Both the position numbers and the translations under genes were made by a program. Of a stretch of DNA of 64,000 nt, positions 1-9,395 are shown one piece after another. Where the stretch lies: positions 16,360 to 80,359 of the forward strand of contig JAZQJI010000008.1 in the NCBI GenBank assembly GCA_045541475.1. Direction: 5' to 3'. Positions within the stretch are counted from its first letter, which is position 1. Each line of letters opens with the position of its first letter. The notes below the pieces were generated by a model. The model was not told where the DNA came from, made no database searches, and saw nothing but the letters and a program-made list of their open reading frames with translations. Source of the stretch: RGIG3077 sp045541475. Its GTDB lineage: Bacteria; Bacillota; Clostridia; Oscillospirales; Ruminococcaceae.

Positions 1-588
1 TATAAATTCTCGCAGACTTATGACGAATTCAGCTATTTCAGAACAGGTGAGTATCCGATTGTAGTCGCACAGGATTATAACTCGTTCTTCAACCAGCTTT
101 CAGTAGCTGCTCCCGAAATCAGCGGACTTTGGGACTTCACTTACATTCCCGGTACTATTCAGGAAGACGGCAGTATTTCACACGCTGTAAGCTCTTCAGG
201 CGCAGGCGCAATTATTTTTGAATGTGTTGATAACAAGGAAGATGCATGGAAGTTTGTTTCTTGGTTTACCAACACCGAAACTCAGGTAGCGTATGCAAAC
301 AGCATTGAAGGTCTTATGGGTCAGATGGGACGTGTTTCCACATCAAACCTTGAAGCACTTTCTCAGCTTTCGTGGTCGGCTGAAGAATACGAAAAGATTT
401 CATCGGCTATGGCAGAGCTTAAAGAAATCCCGATTATTCCTGCTTCCTATGTTGTAACTCGCTCGCTCCAGACAGCGTTCAGAGAAACTGTTAACAATGC
501 AGAAAATCCGCGTGACACACTCATGTGGTACAATAAGGACATTAACTCCGAGATTACCCGAAAACGTAAAAATCTTGGATTGGATTAA
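1..588 (+). CDS. ABC transporter extracellular solute-binding protein, C-terminal part (5' end outside window)
   Basis: The reading frame is open from base 1 to the TAA at 586-588, giving 195 residues of the C-terminal half of a sugar-type (family 1) solute-binding protein. The visible text is typical of that family: a segment reading PIVVAQDYNSFFNQL, then a DAWKFVSWF motif (the common 'A.kFl.w' helix) and a tail with TRSLQTAFRET and NPRDTLMWY. The usual N-terminal lipobox would lie upstream and cannot be seen. The gene is followed 39 bases later by a MalF-type permease, so it very likely supplies the external ligand-binding subunit for that importer. The substrate is unknown; family assignment is by pattern only. 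Confidence 0.85.
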   Translation, partial: YKFSQTYDEFSYFRTGEYPIVVAQDYNSFFNQLSVAAPEISGLWDFTYIPGTIQEDGSISHAVSSSGAGAIIFECVDNKEDAWKFVSWFTNTETQVAYANSIEGLMGQMGRVSTSNLEALSQLSWSAEEYEKISSAMAELKEIPIIPASYVVTRSLQTAFRETVNNAENPRDTLMWYNKDINSEITRKRKNLGLD

Positions 589-627
589 CCTAAAAATGTT
601 TTTAAAAACGGAAAAGGAGCGATATTC

Positions 628-1590
628 TTGAGTAATACAACCAATACGGCAGAAAAGAGAATTTTAACTGCCGATGAAATTGGCAATAAGAAAAGGGACA
701 GAAAATATCTGTGGCAGGAAATAAAGCGCAATAAATCGTGCTACTTCATGCTTGCACCCTTCCTTATTCTTTTCATTGTATTTACGGTAATCCCGGTTGT
801 AATGTCTTTGCCTATGGGCTTTACCGATTTCGACATGGTTCACTTTCCCAAGTGGGTCGGCATCGAAAATTTTTACACACTGTTTATTGAAGACGACGTT
901 TTCATGACAGCAGTTCGAGTAACACTTGTATTTGCGGTATTTACCGGACCTTTAAGCTATGCGCTTTGTTTCTTCCTTGCGTGGCTTATAAACGAACTTC
1001 CCGGCGCATTAAAGACAATCTTCACCCTGATTTTCTATATTCCGTCAATGTCCAACGTTTACTACATCTGGCAGACAATCTTCAGCGGTGACTCATACGG
1101 TTGGCTTAACGCTGTGCTTATCAACCTTGGCATTATAACAGGCCCTAAGCAGTGGCTTACCGACTCAACCTACATTTTGGGTTGCGTTATCGTAGTTCAG
1201 CTGTGGCTTTCGCTCGGTGCAGGCTTCCTTGCGTTCCGTGCAGGCTTCCAGGGTATTGATAAATCCATGTACGAGGCAGGCGCTATTGAGGGTATTAAAA
1301 ATCGCTGGCAGGAATTGTTTTTCATCACACTTCCTTCCATGGGACCTCAGCTCATGTTCTCCGCAGTAATGACAATCGTTTCTGCATTTACAGCAGGTAC
1401 CGTTTCGCAAAACCTTGTTGGTTTGCCCAGTACTGATTACGCAGCGCACACATTGATGAATCATGCGCAGGACTACGGCTGGACCAGATACGAAATGGGT
1501 TATTCATCGGCAATATGTATGGTACTGTTTGTAACAATGCTGGTTGCAAACTACCTTATCCGCAAAGTGCTGGATAAATATATAGACTAA
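628..1590 (+). CDS. Sugar ABC transporter permease, MalF/UgpA type (pair 1)
   Basis: A 320-residue inner-membrane permease starting at TTG 628, preceded by AAAAGGAG at about 612-619. A cytoplasmic lysine-rich leader is followed by about six membrane segments, the first at residues ~38-58. The ATPase-docking EAA loop is clear in the C-terminal half (EAGAIEGIKNRWQELFFITL then P), matching the family pattern EAA---G------I-LP. It sits between the binding protein and a MalG-type partner 17 bases downstream, so the three form one importer. No ATPase gene is present in the window; such permeases often share an MsmK/UgpC-type ATPase encoded elsewhere. Confidence 0.92.
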   Translation: MSNTTNTAEKRILTADEIGNKKRDRKYLWQEIKRNKSCYFMLAPFLILFIVFTVIPVVMSLPMGFTDFDMVHFPKWVGIENFYTLFIEDDVFMTAVRVTLVFAVFTGPLSYALCFFLAWLINELPGALKTIFTLIFYIPSMSNVYYIWQTIFSGDSYGWLNAVLINLGIITGPKQWLTDSTYILGCVIVVQLWLSLGAGFLAFRAGFQGIDKSMYEAGAIEGIKNRWQELFFITLPSMGPQLMFSAVMTIVSAFTAGTVSQNLVGLPSTDYAAHTLMNHAQDYGWTRYEMGYSSAICMVLFVTMLVANYLIRKVLDKYID

Positions 1591-1607
1591 AGAGGAGGGG
1601 AGAAATA

Positions 1608-2489
1608 ATGACCGACGCTAAGCATCTTGAAAAGCTTAAGGGAACTAACAGGCGTGCAGGCAGAAAAATCGGCGGTTCTATTTGCATTTTCGTATTTCTT
1701 CTCCTGCTCGGAATATTCATGGTATTCCCTATCTATTTTGCAATTATCAACGCATTAAAGCCCGTACAGGAACTCTTCCTGTTCCCGCCTAAAATGTATG
1801 TTATGAACCCCACGTTTGACAACTTTAAGGATTTGCTTACAGTTGCCAGCAACCTTTGGGTTCCTTTCTCAAGATACGTATTCAACAGCCTTTTTGTAAC
1901 CGCAGCGATTTCCGTAGCGCACGTTTTTGTGTGCTGCATGGCATCGTATGTTCTTGCAAAATGTACATTCCCCGGTTCAAAATTCTTTAATGAATTGATT
2001 GTACTTTCGCTGCTTTATACATCAAACGTAATTTACATCATGCAGTACATGGTTATTGCAGAGCTTAACCTTATTAACACTTACTGGGCGCTTATTTTGC
2101 CCGTAATTCCTTCAACCATGGGTCTTTACCTTATGCGTCAGTGTATGGGACAGATACCCAATGCTATGATTGAAGCGGCTAAGGTTGACGGCGCAAGCAA
2201 TTTCAGAATTTGCTGGGGTATTGTAATGCCCAACTCAAAACCCGCATTGATGACAATGATTATCTTTATTTTCCAGGCAGCTTGGAATACAACCGGTGGC
2301 AGCTTTGTATTTAACGAAGCTTACAAGCCTTTGCCTACAATCATTCAGCAGATTGGTGCGGCAGGCCTTGCCCGTGCAGGTGTACAGGCAGCAGGTGTTA
2401 TCGTACTGCTTATTCCGCCCGTACTTGTTTTCATCATTGCTCAGAAAAACGTTTTGGAAACAATGGCACATTCCGGTATTAAGGAATAA
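1608..2489 (+). CDS. Carbohydrate ABC transporter permease, MalG/UgpE type (pair 1)
   Basis: A 293-residue permease with an ATG at 1608 behind GAGGGGAG. The N-terminal cytoplasmic arm is basic, the first membrane helix spans residues ~25-47, and about five more follow. The EAA loop reads EAAKVDGASNFRICWGIVMP, the ATPase contact site of the MalG branch. Close spacing to the preceding MalF-type gene marks the two as a heterodimer. This is the first of two permease pairs in the same gene cluster. Confidence 0.92.
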   Translation: MTDAKHLEKLKGTNRRAGRKIGGSICIFVFLLLLGIFMVFPIYFAIINALKPVQELFLFPPKMYVMNPTFDNFKDLLTVASNLWVPFSRYVFNSLFVTAAISVAHVFVCCMASYVLAKCTFPGSKFFNELIVLSLLYTSNVIYIMQYMVIAELNLINTYWALILPVIPSTMGLYLMRQCMGQIPNAMIEAAKVDGASNFRICWGIVMPNSKPALMTMIIFIFQAAWNTTGGSFVFNEAYKPLPTIIQQIGAAGLARAGVQAAGVIVLLIPPVLVFIIAQKNVLETMAHSGIKE

Positions 2490-2547
2490 TTTAATTTTTG
2501 ATTTAACGCGAAACTACATCTTAATTGATTGAAAAGGGGATGACCTG

Positions 2548-4398
2548 GTGCATAAGCGAAATCTTTTCAGGCTCGGCAGTGCGGCAATGGCACTTGTAAT
2601 GACCGCAACCATGCTTACCACATCGGTTTGTGCGTATGAGCCTTATGTAACCTATAACTACGACAGATGGTCCGAAGCAATACCCTCGCAGAGCGGTTAT
2701 TCGGCACAGAGATCTGTTTCGGGCGATATGCTCGGCTGTGGCTCTTTTTCTGAGCCCAGCGATATCTTCCGTGATTCTGACGATTGGTTTTACATCGCAG
2801 ATACGGGCAATAACAGAATTGTTATTGTAGATAAATCATTTAACTACACCATTGATAAAACCCATTCTGAAATATCAAGCACGATTTCTCAATTAAAATT
2901 TGATGAAGCTTACCTTGCAGAAGTAAAGGAAAACTACGTTTCCGATATGACGTCTTTTTCCGATTCCTACATCAAGACTTACCAGAAAGAGCTGCGTACA
3001 GCTGCAGGCTGGTCGGAAGCGGATATTTCAAGCGCAACAAAAGCAGACATCGGCATTGCCGATTTAACTGCCGAACAGTACGAAGCGTTTAAAACAGCAG
3101 TTACTTCTTCGGTTGTATCAACCTCGTTTAAAAGCCCCAAGGGCGTGTTTGTAACGGGTGATTGCGTTGATGAAAACGGCGCAATTATTGCTGATGCTGA
3201 AAAATGGGTATATGTTGCCGATGCTGATAACTCCCGTGTTGTTAAGTGCGACCTTGAAGGTAATGTGGATAAGGTTTTCTACACACCCTTTAACGAGGTT
3301 TACGGCGACGGAACAACTTTCTGGCCGCAGAAGATACTTGTTGACAGCGCAGACTTCCTTTACGTTGTTGTAACAAGTACAACAAGTGGTGCTGCCGTAT
3401 TTGATAAAGACGGTAAATTTACCAGCTTTTACGGCGCAAACCGTGTTGATGCTACTGCTGAGGTTTTGTTGAACTACTTTATCAACTCAATTTCAACAGA
3501 AACTGCAAGAAGCAGAAGAACAAAATCCACAGCGGCAGGTTTTACAAACTTTGATATTGACGATGAAGGCTTTATTTACACCTGTACAGAATCTATAAGC
3601 CAGGACGTTGACAAGGTTAAAAAGCTTAACCCCGCAGGCTATAATATTTTTAACAACACAGCGGGTAATGAATATCACTTTGGTGATTACGAAAGCCCGT
3701 ATTACCGCAACAACACCTACGCTACAATGCTTACCGATATCGACATTACCGATGATAAGCTTATCTGCTGTCTTGACCTTACAAAAGGCAGGGTGTTCCA
3801 GTACGATACCGAGTGCAGACTTTTGTTCGTTCTCGGTGGCGATGGCGACCAGCTCGGTACTTTCACAAAGGTTTCTGCTTTGGAAACAATGGGTGAGGAT
3901 ATCTACGTTCTCGACTCTGCAAAGCTCTCGATTACTATCTTTACCGAAACCAATTTCGGTGAGCTTGTGCATGAAGCCACAGCACTTTACAACGGCGGTT
4001 ATTATGAAGAAGCTCTTGAACCGTGGCTTGAGGTTATGAAGGGCGATGGTAACTACCTTATCGCACAGATAGGTCTTGCTAATGCTTACCTTAACAGAGG
4101 CGATTATGAGCTTGCTATGAAATATGCTGAAATGGCAGCGCTTAGCGGACTTTACAACAAGGCCTTTGAAGGCTGGCGTGAGGAATTTTTGAAAGAAAAT
4201 CTCTCGCTTATACTTATACTTATAGTTGCGTTGATAGTTGTTATAAAAATTATTTCAACGCTGTTCAAAAAGGGCATTTTAAAGTTGCCCGAAATTAAAT
4301 TGCCCAAGCGCAAGGAAAAAGATCCCATAAGACCACGCATAAAGCCCCTTGAGGCATTAAGCGATGACAGTGACGAAAAGGAGAGTGATGAATCATGA
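2548..4398 (+). CDS. Exported NHL-repeat/TPR membrane-anchored protein
   Basis: A 616-residue protein starting at GTG 2548 behind AAAAGGGGATG. A signal peptide covers residues 1-29. NHL beta-propeller blades are visible as IADTGNNRIVIVD (about residue 84) and YVADADNSRVVKCDLEGNV (about residue 221), with further blades to about residue 460. Two TPR-like helical hairpins follow (about 470-545; ALYNGGYYEEALEPW and NRGDYELAMKYAEMA). One membrane helix (about 552-572) precedes a basic, proline-rich cytoplasmic tail. The layout is a propeller and TPR outside the cell tethered by one helix. Its stop overlaps the start of the YIP1-type gene, which suggests coupled synthesis and a joint role with the ABC importers. 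No enzymatic motif was seen; the function is unknown. Confidence 0.8.
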   Translation: MHKRNLFRLGSAAMALVMTATMLTTSVCAYEPYVTYNYDRWSEAIPSQSGYSAQRSVSGDMLGCGSFSEPSDIFRDSDDWFYIADTGNNRIVIVDKSFNYTIDKTHSEISSTISQLKFDEAYLAEVKENYVSDMTSFSDSYIKTYQKELRTAAGWSEADISSATKADIGIADLTAEQYEAFKTAVTSSVVSTSFKSPKGVFVTGDCVDENGAIIADAEKWVYVADADNSRVVKCDLEGNVDKVFYTPFNEVYGDGTTFWPQKILVDSADFLYVVVTSTTSGAAVFDKDGKFTSFYGANRVDATAEVLLNYFINSISTETARSRRTKSTAAGFTNFDIDDEGFIYTCTESISQDVDKVKKLNPAGYNIFNNTAGNEYHFGDYESPYYRNNTYATMLTDIDITDDKLICCLDLTKGRVFQYDTECRLLFVLGGDGDQLGTFTKVSALETMGEDIYVLDSAKLSITIFTETNFGELVHEATALYNGGYYEEALEPWLEVMKGDGNYLIAQIGLANAYLNRGDYELAMKYAEMAALSGLYNKAFEGWREEFLKENLSLILILIVALIVVIKIISTLFKKGILKLPEIKLPKRKEKDPIRPRIKPLEALSDDSDEKESDES

Positions 4399-5024
4399 TG
4401 GATTTGACTCAAAAGCAATGGGTTAAGCACGTTGTGTTCCACCCCTTTGAAGGATATGAGGATTTACGCTGGAAAAAAGGCGGCTCAGTAAAAATTGCAC
4501 TGTTCATTGTCGTTCTGCTCTTTATTGCGCAGGTTTTGATGCAGCGTGGCGTGGGACCGCAGTTTGCGTTCCCCTCTGACAGACTTTTCAACGTTATTCC
4601 CTACATTACCCGAAGCTTTTTGATGTTTGGCGCATGGGTTGTGGGCAACTGGGCTTTGTGTACGCTTTTTGATGGCGAGGGAACCTTGAAAAAAATCTGC
4701 ATATACAGCGCATACGCGTTAATTCCGTATATTGCTCAAATGTATATTCAGATTATATTCTCGCATTTTCTTGTTCGTGACGAAATGATTTTCTTTAATG
4801 CGGTTTATTATATAGGATTGCTCTGGTCAGTTGTTCTGATATTCTCGGCAATCAAGGCCGTTCATCAGTATTCGTTCACAAAAACACTGGCAGTTATTTT
4901 CCTTACAATAGTTGCCATGATTATCATTCTGCTTTTGCTTGTTTTGGTGCTTGCACTGTTCCAAAAGCTGTTTGTATTCGTAGCTTCACTTTACACTGAA
5001 ATTACATACAGAATCAGAGTATAA
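4395..5024 (+). CDS. YIP1-family polytopic membrane protein
   Basis: A 209-residue protein whose ATG overlaps the upstream TGA (ATGA arrangement); a second ATG follows immediately at 4398. The N-terminus (HVVFHPFEGYEDLRWKKGGS) is the typical cytoplasmic entry of bacterial YIP1-domain proteins, followed by about five hydrophobic helices (around 33-53, 70-92, 100-120, 130-152 and 162-190). The biochemical role of this family in bacteria is not established. Linkage to the NHL/TPR gene and the DUF5696-type gene suggests that the three act together at the membrane. Confidence 0.78.
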   Translation: MMDLTQKQWVKHVVFHPFEGYEDLRWKKGGSVKIALFIVVLLFIAQVLMQRGVGPQFAFPSDRLFNVIPYITRSFLMFGAWVVGNWALCTLFDGEGTLKKICIYSAYALIPYIAQMYIQIIFSHFLVRDEMIFFNAVYYIGLLWSVVLIFSAIKAVHQYSFTKTLAVIFLTIVAMIIILLLLVLVLALFQKLFVFVASLYTEITYRIRV

Positions 5025-5121
5025 TCAAAATAACAAAAAATTACTGAAACTGCGATGAATATGTCGCCGTGTTGGTTTATACATAACGAAAATAATACGG
5101 CGCAGAAAGGAAATTTGAGAT

Positions 5122-8100
5122 ATGCGGTATCAACATAAAAGAATTCTTCTCGGGTTGCTTGCAGGCACCATGCTTTTGCAAGGCATGAACCTTTCCGCAA
5201 CCGATACCGAAGAGCCTGTAACGGACGAAACCACAACGGAATCCGTTGAGGGCGAATCGGAAGAAGTAGTAAATACTGTAAACGTAAACTATATAAGTCG
5301 TACCGAAGAAGAAGTTTTTGAATCAATGGAGCTTGTTTCTTCAAACGGCGATCTTGAATTGTATTTCTGCCTTGACCAGAAATACGAATATAACTACGCA
5401 ACACTTGATCTTGAATATGATCCCGATGCAGAGGAAGAGGAGCTTGACGAAAACGACTACGCTTCCGATGTGGATATTTACGGTCAGGTAGGCTTTAACA
5501 TTGCCGATGAGCGTGAGGTAACCGAACACTCAAACGATGTTGACATTGAAAATGTGCGTGCATTTGAAGTTATTGATTTAACTCAGGGCGAGGAAGGCGT
5601 GACTGATTCGTGGTATTATTTCTACGAAAAAGCAGATGATTATGCAGCAAGCACGCTCGAAATACCCGGCGATGCTGCATGGCAGAAAACTGACGATGCA
5701 CTTAAAATGGTTGCTTGGGGCTTTGGTGAGGAAACCGACAGCGAATATTACAGCAACTGCATTAACAAATATGTTGCAACTTTAAAGGCGCAGGAAGCTG
5801 CTGATCAGCTTTACGAAGCAGCTGATGACTACATAACCAAGTACGATAAGGAAGATACCCTTGATGACGGCACCGTAAAACAGGCTCCGGCAAATTCCGT
5901 TGGCGTTATTGGTGTTATAACTGATGAGGAAATCGACAGCGTTTCCGATACTGCTTCGTTTGAGCAGGCTATCAGCCTTGAACTTGGCGAAGAGTTTGAA
6001 GGTTCGATATGGGCTGTTGAACTCGACGAAGAAGGCGAGCTTATCGGCGTATATTGGGCCGAAAGCTCATCAAGCTCCGTTATCGCTTACTGTGATGATG
6101 ATGATAATCTTACAGACTTTACATCATGGGCAGAAGTTGAAGCTCAGGTAGGCGCCGCTCTTTCATCTGCTGTTGAAGGCGATGCATACGAAGGCGATTT
6201 GCTTACCATTGAAGACATGGCTATCACTCAGGTTGTTGAATGTGGCTCCGCTTCTGAGTTGTTTGCCCTTAAAGATAATGCAAGCGGCGAAATATGGTGG
6301 TCTTCACCCGTTAATGCTGAAGCAGATATCAAAGGCTCCAAAGCATACAGAAACAACATGATGAGCGGTCTTGCCGTAACAATCGGTGTGCCTTCAGCAC
6401 GAAAGACCGAAACAATGAGCTCCGTTCACAAGGGTTCAATAAAAACTCCGGTTATTTCAAACAACTGCGTTAAGCTGACATATCTTTTTGATTATAAAGT
6501 TGGCGATAAAACAGTAAACTTTGAAATCCCCGTTGAGTATTCTCTTGCAGATAATTGCTTTAACGTAAAAATCGTTACAGAAGAAATAGTTGAAAGCGAT
6601 ACCGACGCAAGCACAGGCGCTGTTATTATGGATATTGAAGTATTCAACAGCTTTGGCGCAGGCTCTGCCGATGAAGAAGGATATTTCATCATTCCCGATG
6701 GAAGCGGCGCTGTAATTGATTTTAATAACGGCAAAACAAAGGCAAAGGCATATTCGGCAAAGGTTTACGGCGATGATATTACCGCAGTGCCCCTGTTTAT
6801 GCCCGATAAAACCGAAACTGTAAGCTTCCCCATGTTTGGTATTGTTAAGGAAAACACAGCAATGCTTGCAGTTGTTTCGCAGGGCGATTCAAACGTTTCG
6901 CTCAATGCGGCTGTAAGTATGGCTACTAAGAGCACATCATACAACACCTGCTCGTTCACATTCAATCTGCGTGACAGCGATTCGTATTACATGAGCTCAA
7001 GCTCTGTTTTGGAAGTGTTTGAAACCCGCAAGATCGATACACCCGTTCTTGAAGTTAAATATATGCCCGTAAACGATGCAACCGGCGTCGACTATGTTGA
7101 CGTGGCAGCCGCTTACAGACAGTATCTTATAGATACGGGCGAGCTTACAGTTAAAGCAACTGAAAACTACGCACCTATGTACGTTAACCTCTTCGGCGGT
7201 ACAACTTCGGTTGAAAGTATAATGGGTATTCCCGTTGATACAAGACTTGACGTAACTTCTTTCGATCAGGCACAGACAATTCTTGAAGCGCTTGATTCAA
7301 AGAGCGTAGACAGCCTTGTTGTAAGCTACAACAACTGGACAAACGCAGGTATCGACGGCAAGATTGACTACAAGGCAAAACCTGCTTCCGCACTTGGCGG
7401 CAAGAGCGATTATAGCGATTTGCTTGACTATATTGCAAGCAAGAACATTCAGCTTTACAACGTTGTTGATAATGTTTACTTTGTAACAGGTCAGAACTAC
7501 TGGACATTTACTCAGACTGCTATGAGAATAAGCGGTGAGTATGCAAGACTTTACGATTATGAATTTGCATTCGGCACAGCTGTAACAGAGGAAGATTCCG
7601 TATCGCTCCTCACTCCTTCCGAATTTGAAGGTCTTTACGCAGATATGGCTGAAAACTACGGCAAATCAGACCTGATATCAGGCGCTTCAATCGGCTCGCT
7701 TGCAAGCGTGCTTTACGGCGATTACGCTAAGGATTGCTACACAAGATATGATACACAGCTTCTTGTTGAACAGGCACTTTCCGGATTGCAGTCATCAGTC
7801 GGCAACGTCGTTTCTGATAACCCCAACCAGTACGCAATCGGCTATTCCAACCAGATTACAAGCGTTCCGCTTAACTCCAGCAAGTACGATATCTTCGATT
7901 ACGATATCCCGTTCTACCAGCTTGTAATGCACGGCGTTGTTCCTTACTCCTGCGCATCTATCAACTCCGATGCAGACTCCGAGGAAGCTTTCCTCAGAGC
8001 AATTGCAACAGGCAGCAACTTGCAGTACGATATGGTTTATATCGAAACAAATGAGCTTAAAGCTACTGATTATGATATTTACTACTACGCAAACTATGAA

Positions 8101-8304
8101 TATTGGCTTGAAACAGCAGGCGCAGAATATGCAATTGCTAAGGAAATTCTGCCCCAGGTAAGCACGGCAAATATTGTTGGCTATGTTGAAGAAAACGGCG
8201 TTATTACAACAACGTATTCAAACGGCGTTTCTACTGTGGTAGATATCAACAACGGCACAATTTCGTGCGGTGATAAGAGTTTTACTCTTGAAAATTATAA
8301 TTGA
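5122..8304 (+). CDS. Large exported DUF5696-type protein
   Basis: A 1060-residue acidic secreted protein with a signal peptide at residues 1-26 (basic start, LLGLLAGTMLLQGMNLSA). A Glu/Thr-rich linker follows. The middle (about 350-650) looks like a beta-sandwich and holds the phrase IPDGSGAVIDFNNGK. The C-terminal part (about 685-1000) reads like an (alpha/beta)-barrel: VDSLVVSYNNWTNAG, then LGGKSDYSDLLDYIASKNI, then YNVVDNVYFV. From memory this matches the DUF5696 family, which occurs beside sugar ABC permeases in Firmicutes. The sandwich-plus-barrel look suggests an uncharacterised glycosidase or glycan-binding role, but no catalytic pair can be assigned by eye. It lies between two permease pairs, 97 bases after the YIP1-type gene. 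Confidence 0.75.
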   Translation: MRYQHKRILLGLLAGTMLLQGMNLSATDTEEPVTDETTTESVEGESEEVVNTVNVNYISRTEEEVFESMELVSSNGDLELYFCLDQKYEYNYATLDLEYDPDAEEEELDENDYASDVDIYGQVGFNIADEREVTEHSNDVDIENVRAFEVIDLTQGEEGVTDSWYYFYEKADDYAASTLEIPGDAAWQKTDDALKMVAWGFGEETDSEYYSNCINKYVATLKAQEAADQLYEAADDYITKYDKEDTLDDGTVKQAPANSVGVIGVITDEEIDSVSDTASFEQAISLELGEEFEGSIWAVELDEEGELIGVYWAESSSSSVIAYCDDDDNLTDFTSWAEVEAQVGAALSSAVEGDAYEGDLLTIEDMAITQVVECGSASELFALKDNASGEIWWSSPVNAEADIKGSKAYRNNMMSGLAVTIGVPSARKTETMSSVHKGSIKTPVISNNCVKLTYLFDYKVGDKTVNFEIPVEYSLADNCFNVKIVTEEIVESDTDASTGAVIMDIEVFNSFGAGSADEEGYFIIPDGSGAVIDFNNGKTKAKAYSAKVYGDDITAVPLFMPDKTETVSFPMFGIVKENTAMLAVVSQGDSNVSLNAAVSMATKSTSYNTCSFTFNLRDSDSYYMSSSSVLEVFETRKIDTPVLEVKYMPVNDATGVDYVDVAAAYRQYLIDTGELTVKATENYAPMYVNLFGGTTSVESIMGIPVDTRLDVTSFDQAQTILEALDSKSVDSLVVSYNNWTNAGIDGKIDYKAKPASALGGKSDYSDLLDYIASKNIQLYNVVDNVYFVTGQNYWTFTQTAMRISGEYARLYDYEFAFGTAVTEEDSVSLLTPSEFEGLYADMAENYGKSDLISGASIGSLASVLYGDYAKDCYTRYDTQLLVEQALSGLQSSVGNVVSDNPNQYAIGYSNQITSVPLNSSKYDIFDYDIPFYQLVMHGVVPYSCASINSDADSEEAFLRAIATGSNLQYDMVYIETNELKATDYDIYYYANYEYWLETAGAEYAIAKEILPQVSTANIVGYVEENGVITTTYSNGVSTVVDINNGTISCGDKSFTLENYN

Positions 8305-8322
8305 AAGGAGAATTGATTTCCG

Positions 8323-9381
8323 ATGTCAGATATTGAAAACATGAACTTAGATCAAGAAAACGAAAAGGAAATCGCTCAGTCTGTTGCTGATTCTCCTGAA
8401 ATTGCTGAAACTGAAGAAAAGGAAATTAAAACCGAAGCTAAGGCAAAGGCTGAAAAGCCCACAAAGCCCGCAAAACAAAAGCGTTCGTTTCTTTCTTACG
8501 AGCGCAAAAAGGGACTTTACGGCTACGGATTTATCGCACTTTGGATGATAGGCACAATCATTTTCTTCATCATTCCGCTGATTAAATCTGTTGACTTTTC
8601 ATTCAGAAACGTTCTTCCCGCTGACGGCGGTATGGAGGGCGGATATGTAGGCTTTGCTAATTACTACGAAGCATTTGCAAACGACCCTCAGTATTGGACG
8701 TTGCTTGTTGACGTTCTGAAAGACACTGTAATTCAAACACCGCTTGTACTCATCTTCTCTCTGTTTATTGCTGTTATTCTTAATCAGGAATTTAAGGGAA
8801 GAGTTATCGCCAGAGCGATTTTCTTCCTTCCTGTAATCATCGTTACAGGTCCTGTTTACAGCATTATCACAGGTAACATCAGCACTTCCGGTGCTGACAG
8901 CGCAAGCCAGTTTTCAACCATGTTTGAAACCGACCTTGTAGGTGAGCTTTTGAACTTTATTGGTATATATAATATCAGCACATCGCTGACAGAGGTTATA
9001 CAGACACTTACCAACGAAATCCTTAACATTGTTTGGAGCTCCGGTATTCAGATTCTTGTATTCCTTGCAGCATTGCAGAATATACCGCACTCAGCTAAGG
9101 AAGCTGCACAGATGGAGGGCGCAACCGCTTGGGAATATTTCTGGAAGATCACATTCCCCTACGTAAGCCCGATGATTCTTGCTAACTTTATTTACACCGT
9201 AATCGATAAGTTTACAGACCCGACAAACGCCGTTATGACGAGAATACTCACCAAACAGCAGGTTGAGTGGGAATACGGTTTGGCCGCTGCAATGGCATGG
9301 TCATACTTCCTCATCATTCTTGCAGGCGTTGGCATTATTGTTGGTTTGATTAACAAGTTCGTTTACTATGAAGTTGATTAA
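8323..9381 (+). CDS. Sugar ABC transporter permease, MalF type (pair 2)
   Basis: A 352-residue permease 18 bases after the DUF5696-type gene, with ATG 8323 behind GAAAGGAG. An unusually long acidic/lysine-alanine cytoplasmic extension of about 65 residues (repeats of the type KAKAEKPTKPAK) precedes the first membrane helix (about 70-90). The EAA loop reads EAAQMEGATAWEYFWKITFP. It is distinct from the pair 1 protein (different length and extension), so this is a second transporter and not a duplicate fragment. Its partner is the next gene. Confidence 0.92.
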   Translation: MSDIENMNLDQENEKEIAQSVADSPEIAETEEKEIKTEAKAKAEKPTKPAKQKRSFLSYERKKGLYGYGFIALWMIGTIIFFIIPLIKSVDFSFRNVLPADGGMEGGYVGFANYYEAFANDPQYWTLLVDVLKDTVIQTPLVLIFSLFIAVILNQEFKGRVIARAIFFLPVIIVTGPVYSIITGNISTSGADSASQFSTMFETDLVGELLNFIGIYNISTSLTEVIQTLTNEILNIVWSSGIQILVFLAALQNIPHSAKEAAQMEGATAWEYFWKITFPYVSPMILANFIYTVIDKFTDPTNAVMTRILTKQQVEWEYGLAAAMAWSYFLIILAGVGIIVGLINKFVYYEVD

Positions 9382-9395
9382 AAGGGGGGATAGTA

